Of a stretch of DNA of 13,131 nt, positions 1 through 8,316 are shown in pieces. This DNA comes from Asterionellopsis glacialis (taxonomy: Eukaryota > Bacillariophyta > Plagiogrammaphyceae > Rhaphoneidales > Asterionellopsidaceae), in contig WKLE02001794.1 of assembly GCA_014885115.2 (NCBI GenBank), forward strand, positions 15,330-28,460, given 5' to 3'. The notes below the pieces were generated by a model, which was given only the letters and a program-made list of their open reading frames with translations, was not told the DNA's origin and searched no databases. Numbering within the stretch: position 1 is the first letter of the stretch; every line of letters starts with the position of its first letter. A program made the translations under genes and the position numbers.

Positions 1-259
1 TTTTGTGGCTCTATTCTGTTGTAACCAGTGTTGAAAATGATAGACAAGAATAGGGTCAGATAAAGCTGTGCCAAAAATATCACCATCGTCATCGTCATCG
101 TCGTCGTAAAGATGATGATTATAATCATCAAAAAGAAGAATGAACATAATCCATTCCTTGTAGGTAAGTCTCATGATGGAGACAGATGGTAGGGATAAGT
201 TTCTTGATTGATTGATTGTTGTGTTACTAGTTGCACCATCACCACCAAGGTTGGTCATG
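1..259 (-). CDS. Partial 5' end of an unidentified protein with an aspartate tract
   Basis: An open frame starts at ATG 259 (reverse strand) in a good eukaryotic context (ACCATGA) and stays open for 86 codons to the left window edge. The predicted protein begins MTNLGGDGATSN, has a Ser/Asn-rich start, then a hydrophobic and aromatic stretch around residues 33-44 (TYKEWIMFILLF). A run of seven aspartates (residues 52-58) follows, and then a His/Trp/Gln-rich segment ending LQQNRATK. The Asp run is encoded by a GAC/GAT repeat, seen on the plus strand as repeated tcatcg near 83-108. I recognise no family. Upstream, 260-500, is AT-rich and could be promoter or 5' UTR. The absence of stops and the non-random composition support coding, but only the first part is visible and it could be a transposon-derived protein. 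Confidence 0.5.
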
Positions 260-514
260 GTGGAGTTGTCTAGAGTCTCCCCTGCAGTGGAGTATCAATA
301 TGAAACTCACTAAAGAGTTCTTTTTGTTGTATTTGTTTTGTAAGTATGAAAGTAGTACTGTAATTTTGTTTATGTGGAATAAATACTAAATTTTTATATG
401 ATTGGGATTGTTTATGAGAGAGTGGATCAAATTGAGCAAGTGAATTTTGGGTTTGGCGCCATTTGGAGTAGCCATTTTGATCCGGCCAGCTCAATTTGAT
501 GCGGAAGAGTTTTA
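260..514. other. AT-rich upstream region, no gene supported
   Basis: This lies 5' of the reverse-strand gene that begins at 259. A 74-codon reverse frame covers 270-494 and ends 10 nt before that start. It is offset by one from the downstream frame, has no recognisable motif, and I treat it as chance or 5' leader. A GC-rich TTTGGCGCC occurs at 452-460. Nothing else is recognisable. Confidence 0.3.
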
Positions 515-720
515 GGTGCGCTCCATTTTCTCAAGTGACACATCTTTTGCCATACCAAATCTTAGTGGAAAGTCACCAAATGACGTAAGTTCGTTGTCAC
601 ACCTCATTATATAAGCTTTGGTCAAAAACAGACCCAATTCCTGCACCAAAGGAAAGACTCATCTTTGTGAAAAGGAATCTCAACAGTTCTGATCTGGATT
701 TTTGGTCTCCTCCAAAAGCT
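515..720 (-). repeat. Left arm of a diverged long inverted repeat
   Basis: Read on the reverse strand, about 550-690 matches the plus strand at about 2165-2311 in order. Shared blocks include GGTCT-N-TTTT...CCAAA, then CTTATATA, then TCATTTGGTGACTTT, then CCACTA...TTTGGTA. Over the core the two arms also agree when translated (GLFLTKAYI against GLFSSKTYI, and a shared TSFGDF). The arms are clearly related but diverged, with small indels. They bracket 720-2150, which suggests an old element with long terminal inverted repeats or an inverted duplication. Exact ends are not resolved. Confidence 0.5.
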
Positions 721-989
721 CATTAGGTTAATCTCAAAGTTCCCTTTATGGCACTATCATCTCTATTGATATCTTCAATGTTTTAATTCAATTTTGTTCA
801 AATATAAATTAAGACACATGAATCTGGATCCCGGCCAAAATGGCTCAAAACATGAAATTTAGTAAAATGCCTCACCAATGATCAATATTCCAAATTTTTG
901 GTACAAATTTTTTAATTACACTGTTCACCATGGCATCTCCTGAAGATTAGTACTGTGTTGTACTTGATCTTTGCTTGTTACCCAATCAG
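721..989. other. Non-coding AT-rich spacer
   Basis: No open frame or structured signal is apparent. A short motif near 892-908 (CAAATTTTTGGTACAAA) recurs with one change near 1978-1994 (CAAATTTTTGATACAAA), consistent with both lying inside one old repetitive element. Confidence 0.3.
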
Positions 990-1505
990 ATGCCTGCTAA
1001 TAATGATTTCAAGTGTCCTGAATGTGAAAGGAATTTGATTCTAAACAGGGAAACTTTTCATTAGGCAAAATCACACCTCCTATCTTGCACTAGGTATCCT
1101 GAAAAGAGGATCCAGCACATGGAGAGATGGATTGGATGTGGTTGGAATGACTGTTGAAAAGGATTGTTGCACCAGAAGGGTGGGCAACATGGTGGTAAAA
1201 GTCAAGATTGCCATCAAAGCAGGAAGGAGAAACTGCAAAATGTTCATGGTTGGAAGAACTGGTTGAAGGAGTTACCAGTTTATAGCAATCTCAAAGATAA
1301 TGAACAGCTGACAAAGAAGGATTTTTTCTGTTGATGATATTTCCAGAAGCAGTGGAAGGAAGAGTTGATGATGGTTGGCTAGGACAAGTTGTCAGAGTTG
1401 TTAGAGCATTGTTGCCATAGTTCCTAGAAGAGTGGGGGTGGCCTTGATGAAACACATACATTGTTCAGAAGAGAATATAACAAAAATCAAAAACACAATA
1501 AATGA
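990..1505 (+). pseudogene. Degraded zinc-finger-like reading frame
   Basis: A single frame from ATG 990 to TGA 1503-1505 reads as protein-like sequence broken by in-frame stops at 1062, 1155, 1332, 1335, 1380 and 1425. It starts MPANNDFKCPECERN and has a C-x2-C...H...C pattern (CPEC, then a histidine before the first stop, then SHLLSC). It continues with Trp- and Lys-rich text (ERWIGCGWNDC, GWKNWLKELPVY). The pattern resembles the N-terminal zinc fingers of transposases found in algae. The segment is visibly richer in G than its flanks. The number of stops is not far below random expectation in AT-rich DNA, so the case rests on motif content; I place no specific family. Confidence 0.35.
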
Positions 1506-1675
1506 GTGTAAGATGCAAAAAAAAAAAACATGTTGCCACAAAAAAGGAAAACAAGAGTTAGTGGGACTTGAATAAAGGAATTGTCCAAATTTTGGAAAAG
1601 TATAAAACCAAAAAAGACTTTTGCATCACAACAGACAAAACAAACAGTGAGTTTTTCTCAGAATATTGAATACAA

Positions 1676-1796
1676 ACTAGAAATTTTTGCATTTGGATGG
1701 ACATGGACCTTGAATTTTTTGCAACTGGATGGACATTGAGCTTGAAATTTTTGCAACTGGACTCTGGACTGACATCAATCTTGAAATTTATGTGAC
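1676..1796 (+). repeat. Short degenerate tandem repeat (about 32-39 nt unit)
   Basis: Three units begin at about 1678, 1711 and 1743, followed by a partial unit near 1782. Each has the form TGAAATTTTTGCAACTGGA(T)GGACAT with small changes. The third unit is longer (about 39 nt). No coding frame survives through the array, so it is probably a decayed minisatellite inside the old element. Confidence 0.6.
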
Positions 1797-2009
1797 TATT
1801 ACAATTGTGAGGTCAAAATTTTCAGATTTGGATACAATATTTAATCAGTATGGACAATGAACTACTTTTTGCAACTGTTGATGGAATAAAATATAAAAAA
1901 AAGGGATTGGTAAGGTTCCATCGTGTGTTGTTTTTGCAATGGGATTGTGTGTGAAAATACCAAAAATATGGATTTTTCAAATTTTTGATACAAATGGGAT
2001 GTAAAGGGT

Positions 2010-2082
2010 ATATACGTATACAGATGTATACAGATGTATATATTAAATAAAAATAGTTCCAGGTAATATACGTATACAGATG
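2010..2082 (+). repeat. Pair of identical 17-nt repeats containing a palindrome
   Basis: ATATACGTATACAGATG occurs at 2010-2026 and again at 2066-2082, 56 nt apart. Each copy contains the palindrome TATACGTATA. A further partial copy (TATACAGATG) follows the first directly. The surroundings are very AT-rich. Function is unknown. Confidence 0.6.
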
Positions 2083-2164
2083 GTTATTATATTAAAAATA
2101 ATATTGTACAAAATGTATGTAATATATACAAAAAGTTGAATCTTGGAAAAAAATGGACATTCAT

Positions 2165-2311
2165 TTCAGAAAGTTCAAACGGATTCCATTTTGAAAAGAA
2201 GGGAATTTTTGACTGGGAGAGAAATGGTCTATTTTCATCCAAAACTTATATAGAAAACAGTGACGTCAAAATTACATCATTTGGTGACTTTTTCCACTAC
2301 TATTTTGGTAC
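2165..2311 (+). repeat. Right arm of a diverged long inverted repeat
   Basis: This is the partner of the reverse-strand arm at 515-720. The best block is about 2241-2311, from the CTTATATA motif through TCATTTGGTGACTTT to CCACTACTATTTTGGTA. A 65-codon plus frame over 2136-2333 is a by-product of this arm. A CACTA pentamer sits at the outer edge of both arms, but it points outward rather than inward as true CACTA termini would. Confidence 0.5.
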
Positions 2312-2470
2312 CTATTGTTGCAGTACCTGGTAGGATCTAGTCTACCTACATCACTACTGTCTGTCTGTGTTCTTACCTCCACAGGTATTTACCAGGTACT
2401 AGTCATAATAAGCTCAGCATTACAACGTACCTGGTGCAGTAGTACCTACAGGTGAAAGGTAAGTAGGTCC
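2308..2470. repeat. Cluster of TACCT/AGGTA motifs in both orientations
   Basis: About ten copies of TACCT or its complement occur in roughly 160 bp (for example near 2309, 2324, 2343, 2374, 2383, 2394, 2429, 2443, 2457). They include a perfect 11-bp inverted pair, AGTACCTGGTA at 2322-2332 and TACCAGGTACT at 2390-2400. A further GTACCTGGT lies at 2428-2436. The cluster directly abuts the right inverted-repeat arm. Dense short motifs in both orientations next to element ends are typical of subterminal transposase-binding arrays in CACTA-type transposons; the assignment here is inference. Confidence 0.5.
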
Positions 2471-2551
2471 TACCACACAACATGACACAAAACCTCACAC
2501 TAGGACCTAGAGGATGCATGCAACTTGATGCAAATCGCCCAAAACACTGTT

Positions 2552-2574
2552 CTAGCTGCAGGTGGCCCAGCTAG
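2552..2574. repeat. Small hairpin
   Basis: CTAGCTG (2552-2558) and CAGCTAG (2568-2574) form a perfect 7-bp stem with a 9-nt loop. One mismatch outward, GTT and AAC extend the pairing. There is no T-run or other sign of a terminator. Confidence 0.4.
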
Positions 2575-2703
2575 TAACAATTCTGTCGTAGAGGCTACGT
2601 ACCTTTTTTCCCTTCCTGCAATGTATATATAATATATGCATCTGAATATAAAGTTATATAAACTTGCCTCCCCAATTTTGGGAATTGTTCTCTTTTCAAT
2701 GCC

Positions 2704-3503
2704 TGACAGAACAAATTGGGTAAATTTTTTATGCTTCTGGGTGCAAGTTTTTTTTTTTGCAAGCGGACCAAGCTTGAAGGTCCAAAAAACAAGAAAAAAG
2801 AAGGCAAAGAGGAAGAGAGAGGAAGGGAGACAGGAAAAACAGATTCAATGACAATATGATTGTAACAACAAAATCAATAATCCACTGCAAAGGCAAATTA
2901 TATATTCATCTGTTTTTTCCAAGCAGAACAAGCTTATATTCAAGATATGAAGTCGTAAAGCAAAAAATACTACCAAAATCAACCAAATAACACGGACAAA
3001 ACTAGGAAATAGAGTTTGTAAGTTAGGAAGTGGTACTGAGCTCAAAATTAAATAATAGAAAAGCTATCTCTGCATATCTAGATATGCACAACAAATGTAC
3101 CAAACACACATAAAAAGAATGGTCCTTTTGTGAACAAATTACATACTACATGACAAGAAGTCATAAAGTATAAAATTTTACCAAAATCAAACAAATACAA
3201 CATGCTACAGAATATAGAGTTTGTAAGTTCTGCAAAGGGATAATTTTAAATGATATTATAGAAATTGATGGTTTTGCTTGCTTGAATTAAAATTGATTGA
3301 TTGTTGTGTGTGTTTTAAGTAAGCTTTTGGATTGTTGATTTTGTTGTTACAATCATATTGTCATTGAATCTTCCTTTCCCCGTCTCTTCCTCTGTCTTTC
3401 TCTTTCCCTTCTTTTTCCTTGTTTTTTGACCTTCAAGCTTGCTCTGCTTGCAAAAAAAAACTTGCACCAACAAGCATAAAAAATTTACCAACAAATTTCG
3501 GAC
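2704..3503. mobile_element. Fold-back element: inverted arms of about 180 bp around a loop of about 440 bp
   Basis: The plus strand at about 2704-2884 matches the reverse complement of about 3328-3503 nearly throughout. Shared blocks are TAAATTTTTTATGCTT, GTGCAAGTTTTTTTTT, CAAGCTTGAAGGTC, CAAAAAACAAG and the block ATTCAATGACAATATGAT followed by TGTAACAACAAAATCAA. Identity by eye is well above 80%. The arms carry mirror-image frames of 70-71 codons, which are by-products of the repeat rather than genes. The loop contains its own direct repeat. The structure resembles a non-autonomous fold-back or MITE-like element; I could not define a target-site duplication. Confidence 0.65.
2949..3266 (+). 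repeat. Direct repeat pair inside the fold-back loop
   Basis: About 2949-3062 is repeated at about 3157-3266, offset by about 208 bp. Shared blocks are GAAGTC(G/A)TAAAG, TACCAAAATCAA(C/A)CAAATA, AATAGAGTTTGTAAGTT (second copy ATATAGAGTTTGTAAGTT) and a closing A/T-rich block ending ATTATAGAAA or similar. In addition, CCAAGCAGAACAAGCTT at about 2920-2936 resembles part of the outer arm (GCAAGCGGACCAAGCTT). The loop therefore looks built by repeated local duplication. Confidence 0.6.
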
Positions 3504-3550
3504 CAACAAAAATCCCCAAAAAATCACACAATATTGTTACACATTGCACC

Positions 3551-4093
3551 CAACAATGTCAATGAAGTGGCCAGTTCATGAGCTGTATCAAATGCTCACA
3601 GCTCAAGCTACATCAGTCAAAGGAGCTTTTTTCCCTCTTTCAAATGAATCCTCTGTTATTTGAATCTGACAGGTTTTGCCAAAAAAAAGTACTAGACTGG
3701 ATGTTTTTAAGTCAAAAATTCAAGTTTTTCTTCATGATAATGGCATTGAAGCAGCCAGCACATGAGCTGTATTGGGTGCTCACAGCTCAAACTAGTACAT
3801 CAGTCATAGGAGCTTTTTTTATCTTTCAGATGCATCCTCTGTTGTTTGAATCTGACAAGTTTTGCCAAAAAAGTACTAGACACAACTTTGTGGATGAAAT
3901 TTACAATATCTTAATTTTATGTCAACAATGGTATTGAAGTGGCCAGCTCGTGAGCTGTATCAAATGCTCACAGATCAAACTACATCAGTTAAAGGAAATT
4001 TTTTCCTCTTTTGATTGCATCCTCCGTTGTTGTTTAAATCTGACAGGTTTTGCCAAAAAAGTACTAGTCACAAGTTTTGTGTATCAAATACTA
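3551..4093 (+). repeat. Three tandem units of about 184-188 bp
   Basis: Unit anchors (TGAAG-GGCCAG or equivalent) fall at 3563, 3747 and 3935, giving spacings of 184 and 188 bp. Each unit reads TGAAGTGGCCAG, GAGCTGTAT, GCTCACAGCTC, ACATCAGT, AAAGGA, TCCTCTGTTGTTTGAATCTGACAG in part, then TTTTGCCAAAAAAGTACTAG. Each carries an inverted repeat GAGCTGT...ACAGCTC (7-bp stem, 11-nt loop); the third copy has one mismatch (ACAGATC). The plus frames of 74 and 119 codons over this stretch do not persist between units, so coding is unlikely. Confidence 0.75.
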
Positions 4094-4714
4094 TACAAAC
4101 CAATGACTCAACAATGATGCATGATACAACAATCACCAAAAATCAACAATCAAACAGAATATACTTTTGTATTTTTTTAATGTAATGTTTTATTTTACAC
4201 GTGATATTGTTTACTATATCCATCTGTTTCATTGTACATTGTTCCAATGTCACTGTCCATGATTCCTACTGAAATTAGATAGGTAAATATTAGGGTATCC
4301 ATGTAGGTAGTGGTACATCAGAAAGGACTTTCTGGTCACTGTCAAATGAAATCTGTCTGTCTGTCAGCAATTTACCATGGCCAGAGCAATCAATTACCCC
4401 TCTCCCTGACATAAATATTTCCTGAGTGACTCAAAAATTTTCATGCACTCACTCAAAAAATTGACTGCATCAATTGCACAAAAATTCTACATGAATGAAT
4501 TATGTTAATAGGACAATTTTTTATTTCTGTTAGTGAAATAAGTGCACTCTACCTGGATCCTACTATCAATACTGTGGTACTAAATTCAAGTTCCACACTT
4601 CCAAAAAATGCTGGTATGGCTCACATGCTCATTTTGGAATTATTTTTTGTTGTTGACAGTAATCATTTACCACGTTTCATTAGGACAGTCAAATTTTGAT
4701 GCTATTGCACAACC
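4094..4714 (+). other. AT-rich spacer upstream of the transposase pseudogene
   Basis: No convincing gene. A 65-codon plus frame (4502-4699) has no recognisable motif and may be leader sequence or chance. A tandem CTGTCTGTCTGTC is present near 4352. CACT-containing words occur near 4446, but I see no matching inverted end downstream. Confidence 0.3.
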
Positions 4715-6977
4715 ATGGAATGCAATGTTAGATGACAAATGCAGTTAGTCTGCCTTGGTTGTGATGATATTTTTCATTCTCAGCATTCATTCAACCTTCA
4801 TTTGCTCAGTAGTAGTGAATTTTGTTACTTTGTGGAGCCATGCGGTGTCAACACCAATCAACCCACATCTAATCAGCAGTTTTGTACTGGTGGAAATGGT
4901 ACCAATCATTCATCTGAGTACCAGACCAAGGGGCCCATCCCTTATGAATTTGTTTCTGACAATTATGAAGTGAGCCTTGATGACTATAAACCAACAGAAA
5001 CACAAGTGAATGATACTGATTTTCAACCTAACAATGAAATTGATGCATTACTAGAACCTCCCAATATTCTTGCTCCAGAAATTTTGTTGAAGAGAGCAAA
5101 AATATCAAATCTGTTCACCAATGAAACAAGGTCATGCATCAACCTTCTGCAAAAACTCATGGTAACTGGATGTTCCTTGTATATGTTTGACATTATTATC
5201 AAATGGGCAGAGGATGCTGCTTTACATAATATGTGATTTGATTGCCAAGTTCCTTCTAGAGAGAAAATTCTAAAGGACTTAGAAACACTTTTTAAAACTG
5301 CTCCAATGAAGCCTAGATCATTGCCCTACCAACTAGAGGGTCAGGGAAAAAAGAGGTTACCTGTGTTCAATTTTGAAGCCATATTGACATCTTTGTTACA
5401 TGATAAGCATCTCATACAGGCTGAAAACTTAGTTATTCAAGCTGATAACCATGCTAAGTTTCAAGAAAAATATACCCTTGAATCAAATATTTTGGATGAG
5501 TTGCATACTGGTACTGTTTGTGTTGTGATTCTATCAAGGAAACATGTCAACAACCCAATGATGTCTTTGTGGGTATTGTGTTGTACATTGATGATATCAA
5601 TTTGGGCCATTTTACCAATGCCAAGTTAGAACCAGTAATGTTCTCCCTTTCCATTTTTAATAGGGAAACTAGAAATAAGTCTTATGCCTGGTGGCCCTTG
5701 GGTTATATAAAATGTCTAGTTGACAATATCAAAGGTCATGGTGAACATGCTGATGATCTGAAAGGTCATAATAACCAAAATTATCACCATGTTTTAAGTC
5801 TAATTTTGAAAGATCTCATTAAAGTTCAAAAGGATGGTGGCATTTTGTGTGATCTTGTTATTGGATCACATATTAATAAGAGGTTGAAAGTGAAACTTGT
5901 GTGTTTTGTTGGTGATTGCTAGGGCGCAGATGACTTATGTTCCAGGTATGCCAGTCATTCAGCAAATGTTATAAGTCTTTGTAGAGACTGTAATTGCCTT
6001 ATTGAAGATGCTGATCAGACTGATTTTGAGTGTACTTACAGGAAACGCATTGATTTTGTTGGAGCTAGTGACAAGGAGTTACAGCATATGTCTCATTATA
6101 GGTGCAAGAATGTGTTTGATGAAATTGACATGTGTGACAACTCTGGTGGTATTAGCTTGTCCTCCCCTCCAAAGATATTGCATTGGAAAAACCTTGATCT
6201 TGACAAATTGACTATTCTGCATTTCCATGAAAAAGTTTGGGGAATGGTCAGAATGCAAAGATATTTGATAGTATTCTTGGATTAGTTTCCATGGCCTGCC
6301 AACATCAGAGTGATCGTGATTTTCCTAAAGTTACTTTTAACAAAGGATTCACATCATTGTCTAACAAAAACATCAAATCTGGGGAATATGATGGTGTGAT
6401 GCTTGCACATGTAATTACCTGGCAAACTCATGCTGGCAAGGCCTGTTATAGTTTACGTGCTGGCAAAGAGAAACATGATGAAATTACTGATTACATCCAC
6501 CAATTTGAGCAGCTGTTAGCTTGTGAAGTATGGATGAAAGATGGTAAAAAGGATCTGACAACCATTACAGGTTACAAAGATACTTTTGTTGCTCTGATGA
6601 ACTACAAGAAGACTGTGCAACAAACTGAGGGCCTTGGTTTAAAGACTACTAAATTCCACCAAACATTCCATATAGTGGATTATATACTGAGGTTTGGTAG
6701 TCCCCAAAATATCAACAGTGCATGTAATGAGAACCATCACATTGACAATACCAAAAGTCCAGCCCATACAACAAAAAAATGAGCTAATGTCCTTGCTGAA
6801 CAAACAGCTATGCAATATTATCACAAATTCCTGATCAATTTGTCAAAGCACTATGTGGATGCAAATGAAATTAATTTCATTGGAAAAGAAGAAATATTTA
6901 TCAATACATTGACTGGTACAAAATGCAAACTAGATGTCATCCTATCAGATGAGGTCATAAAATACAACATGAGTTGA
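4715..6977 (+). pseudogene. Plavaka-like (CACTA-related) transposase, multiply disrupted
   Basis: A transposase-like protein can be followed through three frames. It may have begun at ATG 4715 (ACCATGG) with a stop at 4733; the first long open part starts at 4739. An N-terminal zinc finger (CLGC...H...C, 4751-4828) is followed by an acidic linker. The core includes a hydrophobic/acidic block (GIVLYIDDINLGHFTNAK), a basic and Trp-rich block (RNKSYAWWPLGY), a GDC-stop-GAD cysteine segment (LCRDCNCLIED), PPKILH, and an SDRDFP segment. Lesions are TGA 5234-5236, a frameshift near 5500-5530, TAG 5920-5922, a frameshift near 6230-6245, and TGA 6780-6782. Text continues in frame past each stop, so these are decay rather than gene ends. 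The final stop is 6975-6977. Family assignment is from remembered motif order in Plavaka-type elements of algae and fungi; element termini were not found. Confidence 0.6.
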
Positions 6978-7779
6978 AGCAGGAAATTCAGAAGATTAAG
7001 CACGCAGCTCAGTGCGAAAATTGCAGGAAGAAGGATTCGGCTACGGCAACCACATATGCAGCCCAGGGATTGTTGTCTGTACCAGTTGCAGGTGAGGATT
7101 CCCTTTAGCTTTAGCTATAATATTGTGCATGTACTCTTGTTCTCCCTAAATCCTATATTTCAATGATACATAATCCCAAAGGGCAAACTGCTGATGAAGA
7201 GATTGACAGTATCATCAAATCCAGGAAGAGGAAGCAGTCTTGGCCCGTGAAGCATTCCACGTTGAACTGCTTCTCTGTGCAACAAGATTTAGTAAAGGTT
7301 CGATTCCACCACAGTGAAAAATATCAACACAATCCAGTTAGGATTCCCAAGATGGATAAGAACAAAGGTAGGCTCCCTACTCTATATTGTTCATCTATTT
7401 TGCATGTGTGCCATGTCATATGTCATGAACCTATCTCCATTTCACTGCCTCTCTAGATAGTACCAGACCCTGCAAACTGTGCTCAGAGGGCTCAATCCGT
7501 CGTAAGACTACGTAGATGTGCTCAACTTGTGAAGTGCCTCTATGCACCTGCCCATTGATGGATGAAGATGGAGCAGCTATGACACACCATACTAAGTGGC
7601 ATTGTGCACGAGACTTGCTTGCAGAACACAAGAGATGCCATGCCAATTTGAAGAGTGGAAGGGAAATGAGGAAGCGTGCCAAGGTGTCAGAGGAAGGTCA
7701 GGCTAGTCACGCAGCAACAAATGAGAGTGAAGTTTCAGTAGATAGAGCTGAGCTTTGGTCATATTCTGTCTTGAGTTGA
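6953..7779 (+). pseudogene. 3' part of a piggyBac-like transposase, two introns and an in-frame stop
   Basis: Three exons join in frame: about 6953-7091, 7182-7367 and 7457-7779, with GT-AG introns 7092-7181 (90 nt) and 7368-7456 (89 nt). The last exon encodes a cysteine-rich terminus, CKLC...RRKTT-stop-MCSTCEVPLC, then TKWH near 7595-7606. This is the C-terminal zinc-binding domain typical of piggyBac transposases (DDE_Tnp_1_7 family). In that family the position of TAG 7513-7515 is normally tryptophan, so a TGG to TAG change is likely. No catalytic DDD domain lies upstream; the Plavaka-like frame ends there instead. The 6953-7091 exon (with CENCRKK) reads as protein but I cannot match it to piggyBac, so the 5' boundary is uncertain. 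Confidence 0.55.
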
Positions 7780-8090
7780 TTTATTAAACAACCAAAGGTG
7801 GGAAGTCAAGGCTGGGGTAATCCAGAGCTCTCAACTTTCGTATGATTAAGATGGTTTACCATGTTGCTCCAAACAATATATGCTACTCCATGGAGGCCAA
7901 ACTAGCATGAATGAAGGCCATGGAATGAAAGAGATACATTCCTTGCCACTGCTCTTCACAAGATAGGCAGAAGTAGTATACATTCCAATTTGCATTATAT
8001 GTAGTTTCCAATGCAAAAAAATCCATTTATTTGTTTTGGCACATTACAATACTAGAAATATGCCTTTCAATCAAATACACTTGCTGCTGG
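7780..8090. other. Spacer between converging transposon remnants
   Basis: No gene recognised on either strand. It lies between the 3' end of the piggyBac-like remnant and the 3' side of the reverse-strand transposase-like gene. No terminal inverted repeats were identified here. Confidence 0.3.
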
Positions 8091-8316
8091 CTAATGATTC
8101 TTCCAGACAGATTCCAAAGATCTATAGGTGTATGGAACTTCTTCACCCACAAAATCAGTTCCACCCCAACTATGCTTTTCTTTTTTCTTTTCAATCTATA
8201 GAGATAAGGTAAGTATGAAAAAATATTTCTTTACATTTTTTATCTAAAAAGGTACATTTTCAATAAACATTCACTGAACACTAATTAATTATCATATTCA
8301 CCTCACCTCTTACAAC
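8091..8316 (-). other. Possible alternative 3' intron and terminal exon of the transposase-like gene
   Basis: Inside the last codons of the frame a donor GTAAGA begins at 8313 (reverse strand), and a good acceptor (TTATCTCTATAG) ends at 8196. The implied intron is 118 nt, the same size class as the others here. Joined in phase 0, a 34-codon exon 8195-8091 follows, beginning IEKKKEKHSWGG and ending at TAG 8093-8091. It would replace the 10 residues after codon 575. I recognise no domain in it, and it does not restore a catalytic region. Confidence 0.25.

Noticed and set aside
452..460. E2F-like TTTGGCGCC site upstream of the left-edge gene
   Set aside because: A single short match in an unknown organism; chance cannot be excluded.
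2295..2299. CACTA terminus of a CACTA transposon
   Set aside because: The pentamer is present in both inverted arms but points outward, the opposite of true CACTA termini, and no paired TAGTG end was found.
2595..3045. Reading frames of 66-71 codons over the fold-back element, including mirror-image frames in the two arms
   Set aside because: The similarity between them follows from the inverted repeat. They are low-complexity Lys/Arg/Gln text with no motif and no supporting splice or start context.
3439..3937. Plus-strand frames of 74 and 119 codons over the tandem units
   Set aside because: The frame does not stay open across the three units (periods 184 and 188 are not multiples of three), so coding is not under constraint.
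3551..4093. CRISPR-like array
   Set aside because: Units are about 186 bp and alike along their length, with no short repeats separated by unique spacers, and the DNA is eukaryotic.
4502..4699. 65-codon plus frame ahead of the Plavaka-like pseudogene as a separate gene
   Set aside because: No recognisable motif, weak composition, and it lies in likely leader sequence.
990..6782. Stop-codon reassignment explaining the in-frame stops
   Set aside because: All three stop codons occur as lesions, together with frameshifts, while the right-hand genes use normal stops and have none internally. Ordinary decay explains it.
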